Position numbers and translations under genes: made by a program
Origin: Pseudogemmobacter bohemicus
Lineage (GTDB): Bacteria; Pseudomonadota; Alphaproteobacteria; Rhodobacterales; Rhodobacteraceae
Assembly (NCBI RefSeq): GCF_003290025.1
Contig: NZ_QNHG01000001.1
Coordinates: 1,605,583-1,661,786, forward strand
Direction: 5' to 3'
DNA: 56,204 bases
In this document: positions 25,064-35,896 of the stretch, in pieces
Position numbering within the stretch: position 1 is the first letter of the stretch
Layout: every line of letters begins with the position of its first letter
Notes under the pieces: model-generated
Seen by the model: only the letters and a program-made list of their open reading frames with translations
Databases searched by the model: none
What the model was told of the DNA's origin: nothing

Positions 25064-27196
25064 TCACCGCTGTGCCACGATGTCGGCTAACCTCCTGAAA
25101 CGTGCATCTGTCGCCAACGATGGGTCAGCTTCCACGATGGTATCCAGCACCTGTGAAAGATCGTAGGGGGCATCTCTGGGTTCATCAGCAATTATGCCGT
25201 TCAGCATATCCAAGGTCTCCGATGGGAAGCGCAGGGACAGGGGCTCGTCTCCACCCATTTCCCTAGTAAAGCCGAGCAGCCAATGGTGAGCACCCCGTAT
25301 CGGCACCAAGAACTGTCGAACTGCTCTGAGCGCCTTAGGGAAGGCCGAACTCGCATCGTCCAATATGGATACCCAGGCCCTTGATGCAGACTCGATCTGA
25401 AACTTCACTTCCTGTGGCCAGAAATTCTGGATGAACGGAAGGGCAAACCGGTTCCAGCCATCATCGTTTTCCTTTCCAACGCGTCCGATGAAGTGAATGA
25501 CATGTTCACGGCTAGCATCATCCATGTTTCGCAGAGCATCCCTCGCCTGGGCAAACGTGATCCCATCGGTCTCATCGGATGTAAAGGCAGCCCTTCTCGA
25601 ACTTGCCCGTAGTCAAGACAGACCAAAGCCCCTCGGTGGCCTGGCCAATCGGCCCATTGATTGCGTGATCCAACGTCCTCCTCGAACGTTCAACCGGGAT
25701 CCCTCCGACCGTCACGGTTCCCATCCCGCTCTCGGTGTCATGGCCGCCACTGGAAACAAGTCCGCCCACAAATCGATCAAATACCATATCGGCCAAATCC
25801 GGTTCGTGACCATGACGTCCGGGGTATTTGTCACGGAGCCAGTTTCCAAGTGTATGGTGCATCTCCACCATAATGTTCGATGGAAGCTGAGAAATCCGAT
25901 GGCAGAAAAGCCTGGTCAATCGTAGCCTCGCTCCATCTGGCCATTGACTGATCAGTGCAGACCAAAGACTGGTCGGAAACTGATCTCGCTTTGCTGCATA
26001 TGCCAAGGCGGCCAATGCACGGCCAGGGTGGCTTTTCACCAAGCCCCGGAATGGACGGCGTTCCGTGAAACTTTCCCATTCTCGTGTTGAATGTGTGATC
26101 GCCGCTGGAACGATCTCACCAATGGGCAATCCAGTAAGTGAAGTTGGGTCCTCATCGGTCCCAACCCATCGAACCTTGGATGTTCGGAGTGCTACAACAG
26201 TGGTAGCCCATCCATCCAGTTGCATATCGACAGCTTCAAAGCTTCAAGCTTTTCCTGGTAGTGGGGTAGAAGCTCACAACCTTGGCTGCTCAGCCAACTA
26301 AGGTAACGCGCTGCAATCTCTGGCCGGTTGGATTTGTAATCCTCATCCGATTCATTTTCAGTTTTATCCGGCCCACTCAACAAACGTTTGACGATTTTTT
26401 TACGTTCATCGGGACTAAAGCCGTTCCAGCGGTCATGCAGCAAAAACAACATTTCACGCCTGAGATCAAAGTTCCAGAAGGAGCCCGAATGCATCTCGAG
26501 GAGATGCTTTGCGACCTCTGATGCGGTGAATACCTGAGGGTTATTCCAGATGAACAGCCGGAGTTTGTCGAAGAAGAACCGGTCGGGTGTGGGCCATGTC
26601 TCGCTGTATGACTTGATGAGGCAGGGGTTCAGTGACGCCAATCGGCCAAGTAGGTCCAGCATGGACGAAAAGAACATAGCGGATTCGTTTAGGTGAAGAT
26701 CATCATCGCCATAACATCCCGGGTCGGATAGGAGGTCGGAGTTTCGAACCACCTGGTGTTCCGCTCGGTCAGCATGCGGGAAGCTAGGATCGCATTCTGT
26801 TGGGCACTGAGCCAAATTTCTGGAACAATGGTATCAGGTATGGTCAGTGGATCGCCATGATGACTGGGGAATACCACCTCGACCCCTGCCACATCCTTAG
26901 ACGACGTATCGGGCCAAGCACCAAACGGAGGCTTTGCTCGACCCAGTGCAAGTGGAACATCAACTTTGAACCTCGGTCTAGTGACCTGCTCGTAGTCTCT
27001 CAGGACGTTGAGGGTCGAACCCTCCCGCTTGACCCGCTCACGTAGGTCATACCACCCCATATCGTGAGCGCCGGTATTCTTCCCTTGAAGAACTTCGAGA
27101 ATGATATTCCAGAGCCGTCGAGCATCATCTATCAGATTGTCGGATTTGCGTATCTCATGTGTAAGATTCCGGAGTAGCTGCGGGTGGACGAACGAC
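25064..27196 (-). pseudogene. Large frameshifted protein, defence-type (possibly SIR2/DUF4020-like) remnant
   Basis: Four consecutive minus-strand frames join into one protein of about 700 residues when three single-base shifts are corrected, near 26740, 26210 and 25590. The seams read smoothly: EKLEALKLS into MQLDGWATTVVALRT, and TGKFEK into AAFTSDETDGITFAQARD. The upstream end at ~27196 has a stop and no start, so the N-terminus is missing. The helical C-terminal part recalls the DUF4020-type region of SIR2-family defence proteins, but I am not sure. It is certainly inactive. Confidence 0.5.
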
Positions 27197-27616
27197 GGTG
27201 CGGTTCAGTAGAGCGGCTTCGAGATCAACTACCGCCCGCACCACCGGGCTGGCTACCTGCGATGCGGCCGCGCCGGACCAGCCGGAGTACCAGCTGACTG
27301 AGGCGACAAAGCATCTGGAAACGGCAATCGAGGTATGGGTGGCCGCTGATACTGCCGTGGCTGGCGCCATCTTCCGGGTTCGTCCACAGTCATCCGGGCA
27401 GCACAGCCTTCTGCGGCAGTGCTGCCCGGCACAGAAGAATATGCTGCGCCAGCCCGTAATTCGACGATTTTGAGTGGTACTTTCCCCGCAAACTAAAGCG
27501 AATTCGGCACAATTCGGATCACTCTGAAAGGGATCCGGTCAGACATACTGGCTGGTCCCGTTTCCGAAACGTGTCGGATGCAGGGTTGAACGCTGATACA
27601 GCAACGGGAAGGTGAG
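27197..27616. other. Intergenic stretch with an 11-bp hairpin
   Basis: No convincing gene is seen in these 420 bases. A perfect stem CCGGGCAGCAC (27394-27404) with GTGCTGCCCGG (27419-27429) could be a terminator or an element end. The sequence between the dead defence gene and the HAD gene is probably the junction of two unrelated segments. Confidence 0.5.
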
Positions 27617-28324
27617 ATGGCTCTCAAACCGCTGAACGATTTTCGCTACATGTCCTTTGATGTCGTGGGCACATTGATTGATTTCGAAGGGGGGCTGGTG
27701 GGCAGCCTGACGGATATCGGTCGTGACCATGGTGTTGAGGTCAATGCGGCCCGCGCTCTCGACCTTTATCGCAGCGCCCGTTACATGCCCGATGTCGGCC
27801 ATTTCCCGGATGACCTTATACGGGTCTACAAGGTGATCGCGCCTGATCTCGACCTGCCGGCGACCGAAGAGCTGGGTCAGCGGCTGCGCGATTCCGTGCC
27901 GGGCTGGAAGGCCTTCCCGGATGCGGCGGCGGCCATGGCAAAGCTGAAAACGAAATACCGCCTGATCGCGATGACCAATGCGCAACGCTGGGCGTTCGAG
28001 CATTTCAGCGCGGCGCTTGGCCATCCCTTCCACGCGGCGTTCACGGTGGATGATGCCGGCACCGAAAAACCCGATCCGGCTTTCTTCCACAAGGTGTTCG
28101 AGTTCGTTGCCACTGAGGGCGCCACGAAGGACGACATCCTGCATGTGGCACAGAGCCAGTATCACGATATCGGCGTCTCGCGCGATCTGGGCATGACCAA
28201 TTGCTGGATCCAGCGCCGCCACGCCCAGAAGGGCTATGGCGGCACCATCGAGCCGAAGGAATTCACGAAACCCGACTACCACTTCACCTCGATGGCGGAG
28301 CTGGCGGCGGCAGCCGTGGGCTGA
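27617..28324 (+). CDS. HAD-superfamily hydrolase (haloacid dehalogenase type II-like)
   Basis: A 235-residue HAD enzyme. Motif I is FDVVGTLID with nucleophile Asp15; valine replaces the usual +2 Asp, as tyrosine does in haloacid dehalogenases. Motif II is the Ser/Thr in IAMTNAQRW, motif III the Lys in GTEKPDPAFF, and motif IV lies near HVAQSQYHDIGVSRDLG. The substrate is unknown. It begins 68 bases before the transporter binding-protein gene and probably belongs to that operon, processing an imported compound. Confidence 0.82.
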   Translation: MALKPLNDFRYMSFDVVGTLIDFEGGLVGSLTDIGRDHGVEVNAARALDLYRSARYMPDVGHFPDDLIRVYKVIAPDLDLPATEELGQRLRDSVPGWKAFPDAAAAMAKLKTKYRLIAMTNAQRWAFEHFSAALGHPFHAAFTVDDAGTEKPDPAFFHKVFEFVATEGATKDDILHVAQSQYHDIGVSRDLGMTNCWIQRRHAQKGYGGTIEPKEFTKPDYHFTSMAELAAAAVG

Positions 28325-28392
28325 GCCCCCGCGCGGGAACAACAATCCGGCCCGGAAAACGGGCCGGTCACATTTACAACAGGGAGACTGCG

Positions 28393-30003
28393 ATGACGGA
28401 AAAGACATCCAACTGGACCGGCCGCGATGACGCGATGGTCGAATCCATGATCCGCCGCGGCGCTACCCGCCGCGATCTTCTGCGTATGTTCATGGCGGGC
28501 GGCATGTCGCTGGCCGCCGGCTCGCTGGTGCTGGGCCGCGCGACGGCGGCGCTGGCCGATACTCCGGTCACGGGGGGGCATTTCAAGGCGGCGGGCTGGT
28601 CGGCCTCGACTGCTGATACGCTGGACCCGGCGAAAGCCTCGCTCTCGACCGATTACACCCGCTGCTGCGCCTATTATAACCGCCTCAGCTTCATGGTCGA
28701 AGACGGTTCCATAGAGATGGAGCTGGCCGAGAGTATCGAATCCTCGGATGCGAAGACCTGGACGGTGAAGCTGAAATCCGGCGTCACCTTCCATAACGGC
28801 AAGACGTTTGATGCCGAGGATGTGGTCTATTCGCTGAACCGCCACAAGGATCCCGAGGTCGGCTCGAAAGCCGCCGCGATGGCCGGACAGATCGCCGAGG
28901 TCAAAGCCATCGACCCGACGACTGTGCAGATCACCCTGGCCGAACCGAATGCCGACCTGCCGATCCTGTTGTCGATGCATCACTTTATGATGGTCGCCAA
29001 CGGCACCACCGATTTCACCACCGCCAACGGCACCGGCGCGTTTGTGTCGGAAGTGTTCGAGCCGGGCGTGCGCTCGATCGGGCGGCGCAATGAGAACTAT
29101 TTCAAAGCGCAGAAGGCCCATCTCGACAGCTTTGAATATTTCGGCATCGCGGATGAGACGGCGCGGGTGAATGCGCTTCTGTCCGGTGATGTGCAACTGG
29201 CGGGTGCAGTAAAACCGCAATCGGTGCGGCTGATTGAAAGCCAGCCGGGCTTTGTCGCGCAGCGCAATGATGCGGGCAATTACACCAATCTCAACATCCG
29301 CCTTGATATGGACCCGGGCGAGAAGGCCGGTTTCATCGAGGGCGTCAAATACCTGATGAACCGTGACCTGATGGCGAAATCGGCGATGCGCGGCATGGCG
29401 ACCATCGCGAATGACCAGCCGGTCTCACCCGCCAGCCCCTTCCACAACGCCGAGCTGAAAGCGCGCGAATACGACCCCGAGCGTGCAAAATCGCTGTTTG
29501 AAAAGGCAGGCCTTCTGGGCAAGCCGGTGCCGCTGGTCACCTCTGAAGCCGCGCCTTCGGCGGTGGAGCTGTGCATGCTCTTCCAGCAGGCCGGCACCGA
29601 GATCGGCATGAATTTCGAGCTGCAACGCGTGCCCGCCGATGGCTACTGGTCGAATTACTGGCTGAAAGCGCCGTTCCATGTCGGCCATATCAACCCGCGC
29701 CCGACGCCGGACACGCTGTTCTCGCTGCTTTACGCATCGGATGCGCCGTGGAATGAAAGCCAGTTCCGCAGCGAGAAGTTCGATGCGATGCTGGTCGATG
29801 CCCGTGGCGAGCTGGACTTTGCCCGCCGCAAAGAGATCTATGACGAGATGCAGGTCATGGTCTCGAATGAGGCGGGAACCGCGATCCCGCTCTGGATGTC
29901 GATCATTGACGGGGTGTCGCCGCGCCTGAAAGGGCTGCGTCCGAACCCGCTGGGCAACCAGATGGGCTTTGCCATGGCAGAGTATGTCTGGCTGGCCGAC
30001 TGA
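28393..30003 (+). CDS. ABC oligopeptide-type substrate-binding protein
   Basis: A 536-residue solute-binding protein of family 5 (SBP_bac_5). A twin-arginine-like signal (ATRRDLLRMFMAGGMSLAAG) lies unusually far from the start, around residues 28-50, with a probable cleavage at ALADT. The mature part holds the family signature WTVKLKSGVTFHNGKTFDAEDVVYS. ATG 28393 follows the ribosome site AGGGAGACTGCG. It delivers a peptide, amine or similar solute to the permeases encoded next. Confidence 0.9.
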   Translation: MTEKTSNWTGRDDAMVESMIRRGATRRDLLRMFMAGGMSLAAGSLVLGRATAALADTPVTGGHFKAAGWSASTADTLDPAKASLSTDYTRCCAYYNRLSFMVEDGSIEMELAESIESSDAKTWTVKLKSGVTFHNGKTFDAEDVVYSLNRHKDPEVGSKAAAMAGQIAEVKAIDPTTVQITLAEPNADLPILLSMHHFMMVANGTTDFTTANGTGAFVSEVFEPGVRSIGRRNENYFKAQKAHLDSFEYFGIADETARVNALLSGDVQLAGAVKPQSVRLIESQPGFVAQRNDAGNYTNLNIRLDMDPGEKAGFIEGVKYLMNRDLMAKSAMRGMATIANDQPVSPASPFHNAELKAREYDPERAKSLFEKAGLLGKPVPLVTSEAAPSAVELCMLFQQAGTEIGMNFELQRVPADGYWSNYWLKAPFHVGHINPRPTPDTLFSLLYASDAPWNESQFRSEKFDAMLVDARGELDFARRKEIYDEMQVMVSNEAGTAIPLWMSIIDGVSPRLKGLRPNPLGNQMGFAMAEYVWLAD

Positions 30004-30073
30004 TCGCTTGTAACCTGGCGTCTCCCGGGGGCTTTGCCTGCGGGAGACGTTTTCCATTCGCGAAAGGTCACCC

Positions 30074-31027
30074 ATGAATTCTCAGATCAGGTCGCTGATC
30101 CTTGCGCGTCTCGGGATCGCCGTCATCACGCTGATCATCGTCAGCTTCATCGTATTCGCCGCGACCGAGATGTTGCCCGGCGACATCGCGCAGATCCTGC
30201 TGGGCCAGGCGGCAACACCCGAGGCCGTGGCGGGGTTGCGCGAGGCGATGGGGCTGAACGATCCCGCTTTCCTGCGTTTCCTGCGCTGGATGGGGGGGCT
30301 TTTGCAGGGTGATCTTGGCAAGTCCTACGCCAATAACATGCAGGTGGCGGATCTGATCGGCGGGCGGCTGGCGAATACGCTGCAACTGGCAGCGGTGACC
30401 GCGCTGTTTTCCGTGCCGGTGGCGCTTTTTCTGGGCATCACCACGGCGATGTATCAGGGGTCCATCTATGACCGGGCGGTGAATTTCATGGTGATCGGGG
30501 TGATCTCGGTCCCGGAATTTATGATCGCAACACTGGCCGTGCTGGTCTTTGCGGTCTGGTTGCAATGGCTGCCCGCTTTGTCCTTCGCCAATGATGTCAA
30601 AAGCTTCTGGGAGCTTTTGCGCGCCTATGCCATGCCGGTGATCACGCTGAGCTTCGTGATCTCGGCCCAGATGATCCGCATGACGCGGGCGGCGGTGATC
30701 AGCACGCTGGGCGCGCCCTATGTTGAGATGGCGCTGCTGAAAGGCGCGTCGCGCCCCAGGATGGTCTTGCGCCATGCGCTGCCGAATGCGGTCGGCCCCA
30801 TCGTCAATGCGGTGGCGCTGTCGCTGTCTTACCTGCTGGGCGGCGTGATCATTGTCGAGACGGTGTTCAACTATCCCGGCATCGCGAAGCTGATGGTCGA
30901 TGCGGTCGCCACCCGCGACCTGCCGCTGATCCAGACCTGCGCCATGATCTTCTGCCTCGGCTATCTGATACTGATCACGCTGGCCGATATCATCGCCATT
31001 CTCTCCAACCCGAGGCTGCGCAAATAA
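30074..31027 (+). CDS. ABC transporter permease, DppB type
   Basis: A 317-residue inner-membrane protein with six predicted helices. The early VSFIVFAATEMLPGDIAQILLG segment and the EAA-like loop MALLKGASRPRMVLRHALPNAVGPI, which contacts the ATPase, are both visible. It ends exactly where the next permease begins. Confidence 0.92.
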   Translation: MNSQIRSLILARLGIAVITLIIVSFIVFAATEMLPGDIAQILLGQAATPEAVAGLREAMGLNDPAFLRFLRWMGGLLQGDLGKSYANNMQVADLIGGRLANTLQLAAVTALFSVPVALFLGITTAMYQGSIYDRAVNFMVIGVISVPEFMIATLAVLVFAVWLQWLPALSFANDVKSFWELLRAYAMPVITLSFVISAQMIRMTRAAVISTLGAPYVEMALLKGASRPRMVLRHALPNAVGPIVNAVALSLSYLLGGVIIVETVFNYPGIAKLMVDAVATRDLPLIQTCAMIFCLGYLILITLADIIAILSNPRLRK

Positions 31028-31869
31028 TGGCCATTTCCTTCCCCACCCCGCGCCGCCTCGGCTATCGTTTCAACCTCGTGGGCATCGTCTCGGCGTTCGT
31101 CGTGCTGGCCTGGGCGCTGATCGCGATCTTTGCGGCCTGGCTTACGCCTTACGGACCCGGCGAAGTGGTCGATTTCGATTATTTCGGACCGATTTCCTCG
31201 CAATTCTGGCTGGGGAGCGATTATCTTGGTCGCGATATTCTGTCGCGGATCATCATCGGCACCCGTTACACGGTCGGCATTTCGCTGGCGGCGGTGCTGA
31301 TCGCCTGTTTCACCGGCGTGGTGCTGGGGATGACGGCGGCGGTGATCGGCGGCTGGTTCGACACCATCCTCAGCCGCTTCCTCGATGCGCTGACCTCGAT
31401 CCCGTCGAAACTGTTCGGGCTGGTGGTGGTGGCGGGGATCGGCTCGTCGATCCCGGTGCTGATCGGGGTGCTGGCGGTGATCTATACGCCCGGCGCCTAC
31501 CGTTTCGCCCGTGCGCTTTCGGTCAATATCAATACGATGGAATATGTCACCGTGGCGCGGGCGCGGGGCGAGCGCACGCTCTACCTGATCCGCCATGAGA
31601 TCCTGCCCAACATCACCGGGCCGGTGCTGGCCGATATGGGGCTGCGTTTTGTCTTCATTGTGCTGCTGCTCTCGGGCCTTTCCTTCCTTGGCCTCGGCGT
31701 GCAGCCGCCGAATTCCGACTGGGGCTCGCTGGTGCGCGAAAATATCGGGGCGCTTTCGTTCGGAGCGCCGGCGGTGATCATGCCCTCCATCGCGATTGCC
31801 ACCCTGACGATCAGCGTCAACCTGTTGATCGACAACCTGCCCGTCAAGATCCGCGACAGGAGTGAATGA
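31027..31869 (+). CDS. ABC transporter permease, DppC type
   Basis: A 280-residue permease with the DppC-type sequence [21 protein letters not shown]. The ATPase-coupling loop is [25 protein letters not shown], and [19 protein letters not shown] marks the family. It pairs with the upstream DppB-type permease. Its stop overlaps the following ATPase start (ATGA). Confidence 0.93.
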   Translation: MAISFPTPRRLGYRFNLVGIVSAFVVLAWALIAIFAAWLTPYGPGEVVDFDYFGPISSQFWLGSDYLGRDILSRIIIGTRYTVGISLAAVLIACFTGVVLGMTAAVIGGWFDTILSRFLDALTSIPSKLFGLVVVAGIGSSIPVLIGVLAVIYTPGAYRFARALSVNINTMEYVTVARARGERTLYLIRHEILPNITGPVLADMGLRFVFIVLLLSGLSFLGLGVQPPNSDWGSLVRENIGALSFGAPAVIMPSIAIATLTISVNLLIDNLPVKIRDRSE

Positions 31870-33548
31870 TGTCAAACCTCGTTGAAATCAGGGATCTTCG
31901 GATCGGTGCGCGCACCGATTCCGGGCGTGAGGTGGAGATCATCAAGGGCGTCAGCCTTGATGTGGCCCAGGGTGAGATCGTGGCGCTGATCGGGGAATCC
32001 GGTTCCGGCAAGACGACGATTGCGCTGTCGCTGATGGGCCATGCGCGGCCCGGCTGCTATTTCGCGGGCGGCTCGGTCACGGTGGCGGGGCGCAATATGA
32101 CAGCCTTGCGCGAAAGCGAACGCGCGAAGCTGCGCGGCACCGATGTGGCCTATATTCCACAAAGCGCGGCCGCCGCCTTCAACCCGGCGATCAGGCTGAT
32201 CGACCAGGTGATCGAGGTGGCCAAGATCCACAATCTGATGCCTTTGGCAGAAGCGCGGGTCAAAGCGGTGGAGCTGTTTCGCGCCCTTGCCCTTCCCGAT
32301 CCCGACACGATTGGCGAGCGGTATCCGCACCAGGTCTCCGGCGGGCAGTTGCAGCGCCTTTCCGCTGCGATGGCGCTGATTGGCGGGCCGAAGCTGGTGA
32401 TCTTTGACGAGCCGACCACCGCGCTGGATGTGACCACCCAGATCGAGGTGCTGCGCGCCTTTAAATCGGTGATGAAGGCGGGCGGCATGGGCGGGGTTTA
32501 TGTCTCGCATGACCTGGCCGTGGTGGCGCAGATTGCCGACCGGATCGTCGTTCTGCGCGGCGGCGAGGTGCAGGAGGAAGGTACGACCGCCGCTATTCTC
32601 GACAATGCCCAGCACCCCTATACCCGCGATCTGCTGGCAGCCTTCCATCCGGTCACCCATGCGGCTGTGGCCCTGGCGGAGAGCGCGACGCCGATCCCGC
32701 CTGCTCTGGAAGTGCGTGGGATATTCGCAGGTTACGGCCCGATTGATGCGGATGGGCTGCCGCTGAAGCAGGTCTTGAAGGATGTCAGCTGCAAGCTGGA
32801 AAAGGGCCGCAACCTTGGCGTGATCGGCGAATCCGGCTGCGGGAAATCCACGCTGGCGCGGGTGATCGCGGGCCTTGTGCCGCCTGCCAAAGGGCAGATC
32901 CTGCTGAATGGCAAAGAGATGGCGGGCGATCTGAAAAAGCGCAGCAAAGAGGAGCTGCGCCGCTTGCAGATCGTGTTCCAGCTCGCGGATACCGCGCTGA
33001 ACCCCTCGACCCCGATTGGCGAGATCCTCGGCCGCCCGCTGACCTTTTATCACGGGATGAAAGGGGCTACGCGTGATGCCCGGGTGGCGGAGTTGCTCGA
33101 CATGGTGCATCTGCCGAAAACCATGCGTCACCGGCTGCCATCCGAGCTGTCGGGCGGCCAGAAACAACGGGTCAACCTGGCACGCGGCCTGGCCGCCAAC
33201 CCCGAGGTGATCCTCTGCGATGAGATCACCTCGGCGCTGGATGCGGTGGTGGTGGCGGCGGTGATTGAGCTGCTCAAAGAGCTCCAGCGCGAATTGCAGC
33301 TGTCTTACGTGTTCATCAGCCATGATCTGGCGACGGTGCAGGCGATCTGTGACGATGTGATCGTGATGAATGGCGGCGTCAATGTCGAGACGCTGCCCGC
33401 CGCCGACATCATGGCGCGGGCCGAGCATCCCTATACGCGGCTTCTGCTGGCCTCGGTCCCGAAACTGGACCCGGCCTGGCTGGACAGTCTGGCGGATGAT
33501 CCGGCGTTCGAGAGGGCAGGGCGCAGCTCCCTTCTGGCACAGGTCTGA
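31866..33548 (+). CDS. Fused DppD-DppF type ABC ATPase
   Basis: A 560-residue protein with two complete ATPase domains. Domain 1 has Walker [13 protein letters not shown], signature [10 protein letters not shown] and Walker [13 protein letters not shown]. Domain 2 has Walker [13 protein letters not shown], signature [14 protein letters not shown] and Walker [13 protein letters not shown]. In most Dpp/Opp systems these are separate proteins. A strong hairpin terminator follows immediately. Confidence 0.93.
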   Translation: MMSNLVEIRDLRIGARTDSGREVEIIKGVSLDVAQGEIVALIGESGSGKTTIALSLMGHARPGCYFAGGSVTVAGRNMTALRESERAKLRGTDVAYIPQSAAAAFNPAIRLIDQVIEVAKIHNLMPLAEARVKAVELFRALALPDPDTIGERYPHQVSGGQLQRLSAAMALIGGPKLVIFDEPTTALDVTTQIEVLRAFKSVMKAGGMGGVYVSHDLAVVAQIADRIVVLRGGEVQEEGTTAAILDNAQHPYTRDLLAAFHPVTHAAVALAESATPIPPALEVRGIFAGYGPIDADGLPLKQVLKDVSCKLEKGRNLGVIGESGCGKSTLARVIAGLVPPAKGQILLNGKEMAGDLKKRSKEELRRLQIVFQLADTALNPSTPIGEILGRPLTFYHGMKGATRDARVAELLDMVHLPKTMRHRLPSELSGGQKQRVNLARGLAANPEVILCDEITSALDAVVVAAVIELLKELQRELQLSYVFISHDLATVQAICDDVIVMNGGVNVETLPAADIMARAEHPYTRLLLASVPKLDPAWLDSLADDPAFERAGRSSLLAQV

Positions 33549-33553
33549 AATGG

Positions 33554-33584
33554 AAAAAGCCCCACAGTGATGTGGGGCTTTTTT
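33554..33584. terminator. Bidirectional intrinsic terminator
   Basis: AGCCCCACA (33558-33566) and TGTGGGGCT (33571-33579) form a 9-bp stem with a GTGA loop, flanked by an A tract and a T tract. It can end both the ABC operon (plus) and the convergent dehydrogenase operon (minus). Confidence 0.92.
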
Positions 33585-33587
33585 GGT

Positions 33588-34502
33588 TCAGTAGCCGCGA
33601 AGCCTGTCCACCAGCCCCTCGGGCGGTTTGCCCTCCAGATCGGCCAGCACGCCGGCGACCAGATGCGCCGCCGCATCGCCTGCGCGGGTCTGGCAGGCGA
33701 TATGCGGCGTCACAATCACGCGCGGATCGCGCCAGAGCCAGTGATCAGCGGGCAAAGGCTCCGGCTCGGTCACATCCAGAAAGGCCGACGCGATGCGCCC
33801 CTGGTCCAGCGCGCGCCGCAGCGCGTCAGTGTCAAGCTGCCGCCCGCGTCCAAGCTGCAAGAGGCGCGCGCCCATCGGCAATTGCGCGAAAAGTGCGTCA
33901 TTCAGGAAGCTTTCGGTTTCGGGCGTCAGGGGCAGCAGGCAGATCAGAATGTCGGTCTGCGCCAGAAAGGCGGGCAGATCGGTGAAGCAGGTGACACCCG
34001 CAATCTCACGCGGGCTGCGCGCCCAGCCCGACAGCGGAAAGCCGAAAGGGCGCAGGCTTTCCAGCACGGCCTGGCCCAGATTGCCAAGCCCCAGCACGCC
34101 CACGCGCCGGTCCTGGGCTGCGACATTGCGGCCCTCAACCCAGGCCCCGCTGCGCGCCTGTGCCAGATAGGCGGGCATATCGCGATGCAGAGACAGCACC
34201 GCCATCGTGGCGAATTCCTGCATCTGCGCGGCAATCCCGCCCGACAGCATCCGGACGACACCGATATGATCCGGCAGGGCGGCGAGGTCAAACTGATCGA
34301 CCCCGGCCCCGGTGGAAAAGATCAGCCGCAGCGCAGGGTAGCGCTCCGCCAGCCGGTCGGGGGCCTGCCAGGTGATCAGCCAGCGCACGGCCGCCGGATC
34401 GGGCGCCGCGCCGATATGAAAGGGCATATCGGGAAGCGCCCGGGCAAAGGCCGCGCGAAAGACCTCACTGCGCGCCGGGTCTGACAGCGAAAGGACCGCC
34501 AT
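33588..34502 (-). CDS. D-2-hydroxyacid dehydrogenase (GhrA-like glyoxylate/hydroxypyruvate reductase)
   Basis: A 304-residue NAD(P)-dependent 2-hydroxyacid dehydrogenase. It has the nucleotide-binding GVLGLGNLGQAVLESLRPFG and the GRGRQLD segment carrying catalytic arginine. The Glu region DVTEPEPLPADHWLWRDPRV and catalytic His in TPHIACQTR follow. It reduces a 2-oxoacid such as glyoxylate or hydroxypyruvate, perhaps a product of the transaminase encoded upstream. The start overlaps the aminotransferase stop. Confidence 0.87.
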   Translation of the reverse strand: MAVLSLSDPARSEVFRAAFARALPDMPFHIGAAPDPAAVRWLITWQAPDRLAERYPALRLIFSTGAGVDQFDLAALPDHIGVVRMLSGGIAAQMQEFATMAVLSLHRDMPAYLAQARSGAWVEGRNVAAQDRRVGVLGLGNLGQAVLESLRPFGFPLSGWARSPREIAGVTCFTDLPAFLAQTDILICLLPLTPETESFLNDALFAQLPMGARLLQLGRGRQLDTDALRRALDQGRIASAFLDVTEPEPLPADHWLWRDPRVIVTPHIACQTRAGDAAAHLVAGVLADLEGKPPEGLVDRLRGY

Positions 34503-35878
34503 CAGCGCAGCGCGGCCCGGACGTCCGGGTCATCCAGCGTCAGGTCCAGCACTTTGCGGGTGCGTGCGACGATCAGGTCGATCTCCTCCTCATTGCAGCA
34601 CAGAGGGGGCGCGTAGCCCAGCACCCCCCAGGCAAAGGCGCGCACAATGAGCCCCTCATTCCAGGCGCGCTCAAAGACCTTCACTGCCGGTTTGGCCGCA
34701 GCGGGCAGGGGGGTCTTCTTGTCTTTGTCGGTGACCAGTTCGACGGCGGCGAGCATGCCGCGCCCGCGCACATTGCCGACCAGCGGGTGATCGGACAACC
34801 CGCGCAGGCCCGCCTGGAGGCGCTCGCCCATCCTGCGCCCATTCTCGAACAGCCCACCCTCATAAAGATCCAGCGCTGCCAGCCCCACTGCGGCGGAGAC
34901 CGGATGCGCCGAATAGGTCAGCCCGTGGCCCACGGCAGCCATGCCCGCGCCATCCGCGATGGTCTGATAGATCCGGTCCGACATGAAGACCGCGCCCATC
35001 GGCACATAGCCCGAGGTCAGACCCTTGGCGGTCGTGACCATATCGGGGACGATGTCTTCCTCGGCGCAAAGCAGCATCGGGCCGGTGCGGCCAAAGCCGG
35101 TGATGACCTCATCCAGGATGAAGAGGATATCGAGTTCCGTGCAAAGATCGCGGATCGCCTTCAGCCAGCCTTTCGGCGGCATCAGCACGCCGCCCGAGCC
35201 CTGGATCGGCTCGCAATAGAAAGCGGCGACATGCTCTGGCCCGCCAAGCTCGGCCACCTTCGCCAGGAGCTGCGCTTTTGAGGCGGCGATGATCGCCTCG
35301 GGATCGGTCCCCGCCGGATTGCGATAGGTGTCGTAAGAGCCGATTTTGTGCTGCCAGTCGAAAGGCACGCCAAAGCCCGCATGGAAGACCGGCAGCGCGG
35401 TCAGCCCGGCCCCCACGGTCGAGGCTCCGTGATAGCCCTGGTCCAGCGAGATGAAATGCTCTTTCAAAACCTTGCCGCGCGCGTGCCAGTAGAAGCGGGT
35501 GAAACGCACCGTGCTGTCGACGGCATCCGAGCCGCCCAGCGTGAAGAAAACGTGATCCAGATCGCCCGGAGCTGCCTGCGCCAGCCGCGAGGCCAGCCGG
35601 ATTGGCGCTTCCGAGCTGATGCCGAAATAGCCGGTGGCATAGGGCAGCTCGGTCAGCTGTTTCGTGGCGGCGTCAACGATGCTTTGCTGGCCGTAGCCCG
35701 CATTGACGCACCACAGCCCGGCGAACCCATCCAGCAGGTCGCGCCCCTCGGCATCCTTCAGCCAGGCACCTTTGCCCGAGGTCAGGATACGCGCGCCCGC
35801 AGCCTCATGGCCGCGCCAGCTGGCGACGGGGTGGATGAGATGGGCGCGGTCGAGTTCGACCAGGTTATTGGCGAGCAT
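34502..35878 (-). CDS. Class III pyridoxal-phosphate aminotransferase
   Basis: A 458-residue omega-type aminotransferase with the PLP lysine at residue ~285 (TTAKGLTSGYVPMGA). FILDEVITGFGRTG holds the conserved Asp, and TLGGSDAVDSTVRF binds the cofactor phosphate. Relatives transfer amino groups from putrescine, taurine or beta-alanine to pyruvate. With the FAD oxidase and cupin genes next to it, a diamine or amino-acid catabolic role is likely, but the substrate cannot be named from sequence. Confidence 0.9.
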   Translation of the reverse strand: MLANNLVELDRAHLIHPVASWRGHEAAGARILTSGKGAWLKDAEGRDLLDGFAGLWCVNAGYGQQSIVDAATKQLTELPYATGYFGISSEAPIRLASRLAQAAPGDLDHVFFTLGGSDAVDSTVRFTRFYWHARGKVLKEHFISLDQGYHGASTVGAGLTALPVFHAGFGVPFDWQHKIGSYDTYRNPAGTDPEAIIAASKAQLLAKVAELGGPEHVAAFYCEPIQGSGGVLMPPKGWLKAIRDLCTELDILFILDEVITGFGRTGPMLLCAEEDIVPDMVTTAKGLTSGYVPMGAVFMSDRIYQTIADGAGMAAVGHGLTYSAHPVSAAVGLAALDLYEGGLFENGRRMGERLQAGLRGLSDHPLVGNVRGRGMLAAVELVTDKDKKTPLPAAAKPAVKVFERAWNEGLIVRAFAWGVLGYAPPLCCNEEEIDLIVARTRKVLDLTLDDPDVRAALR

Positions 35879-35896
35879 GTCTTGTCTCCTTGACGA

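Noticed and set aside
27198-27473. 91-codon plus-strand frame before the HAD gene
   Set aside because: No recognised family, includes the hairpin sequence, and overlaps the end of a dead gene on the other strand.
31872-33428. 518-codon minus-strand frame opposite the fused ABC ATPase
   Set aside because: Shadow of a clear two-domain ATPase; no recognisable motif of its own.
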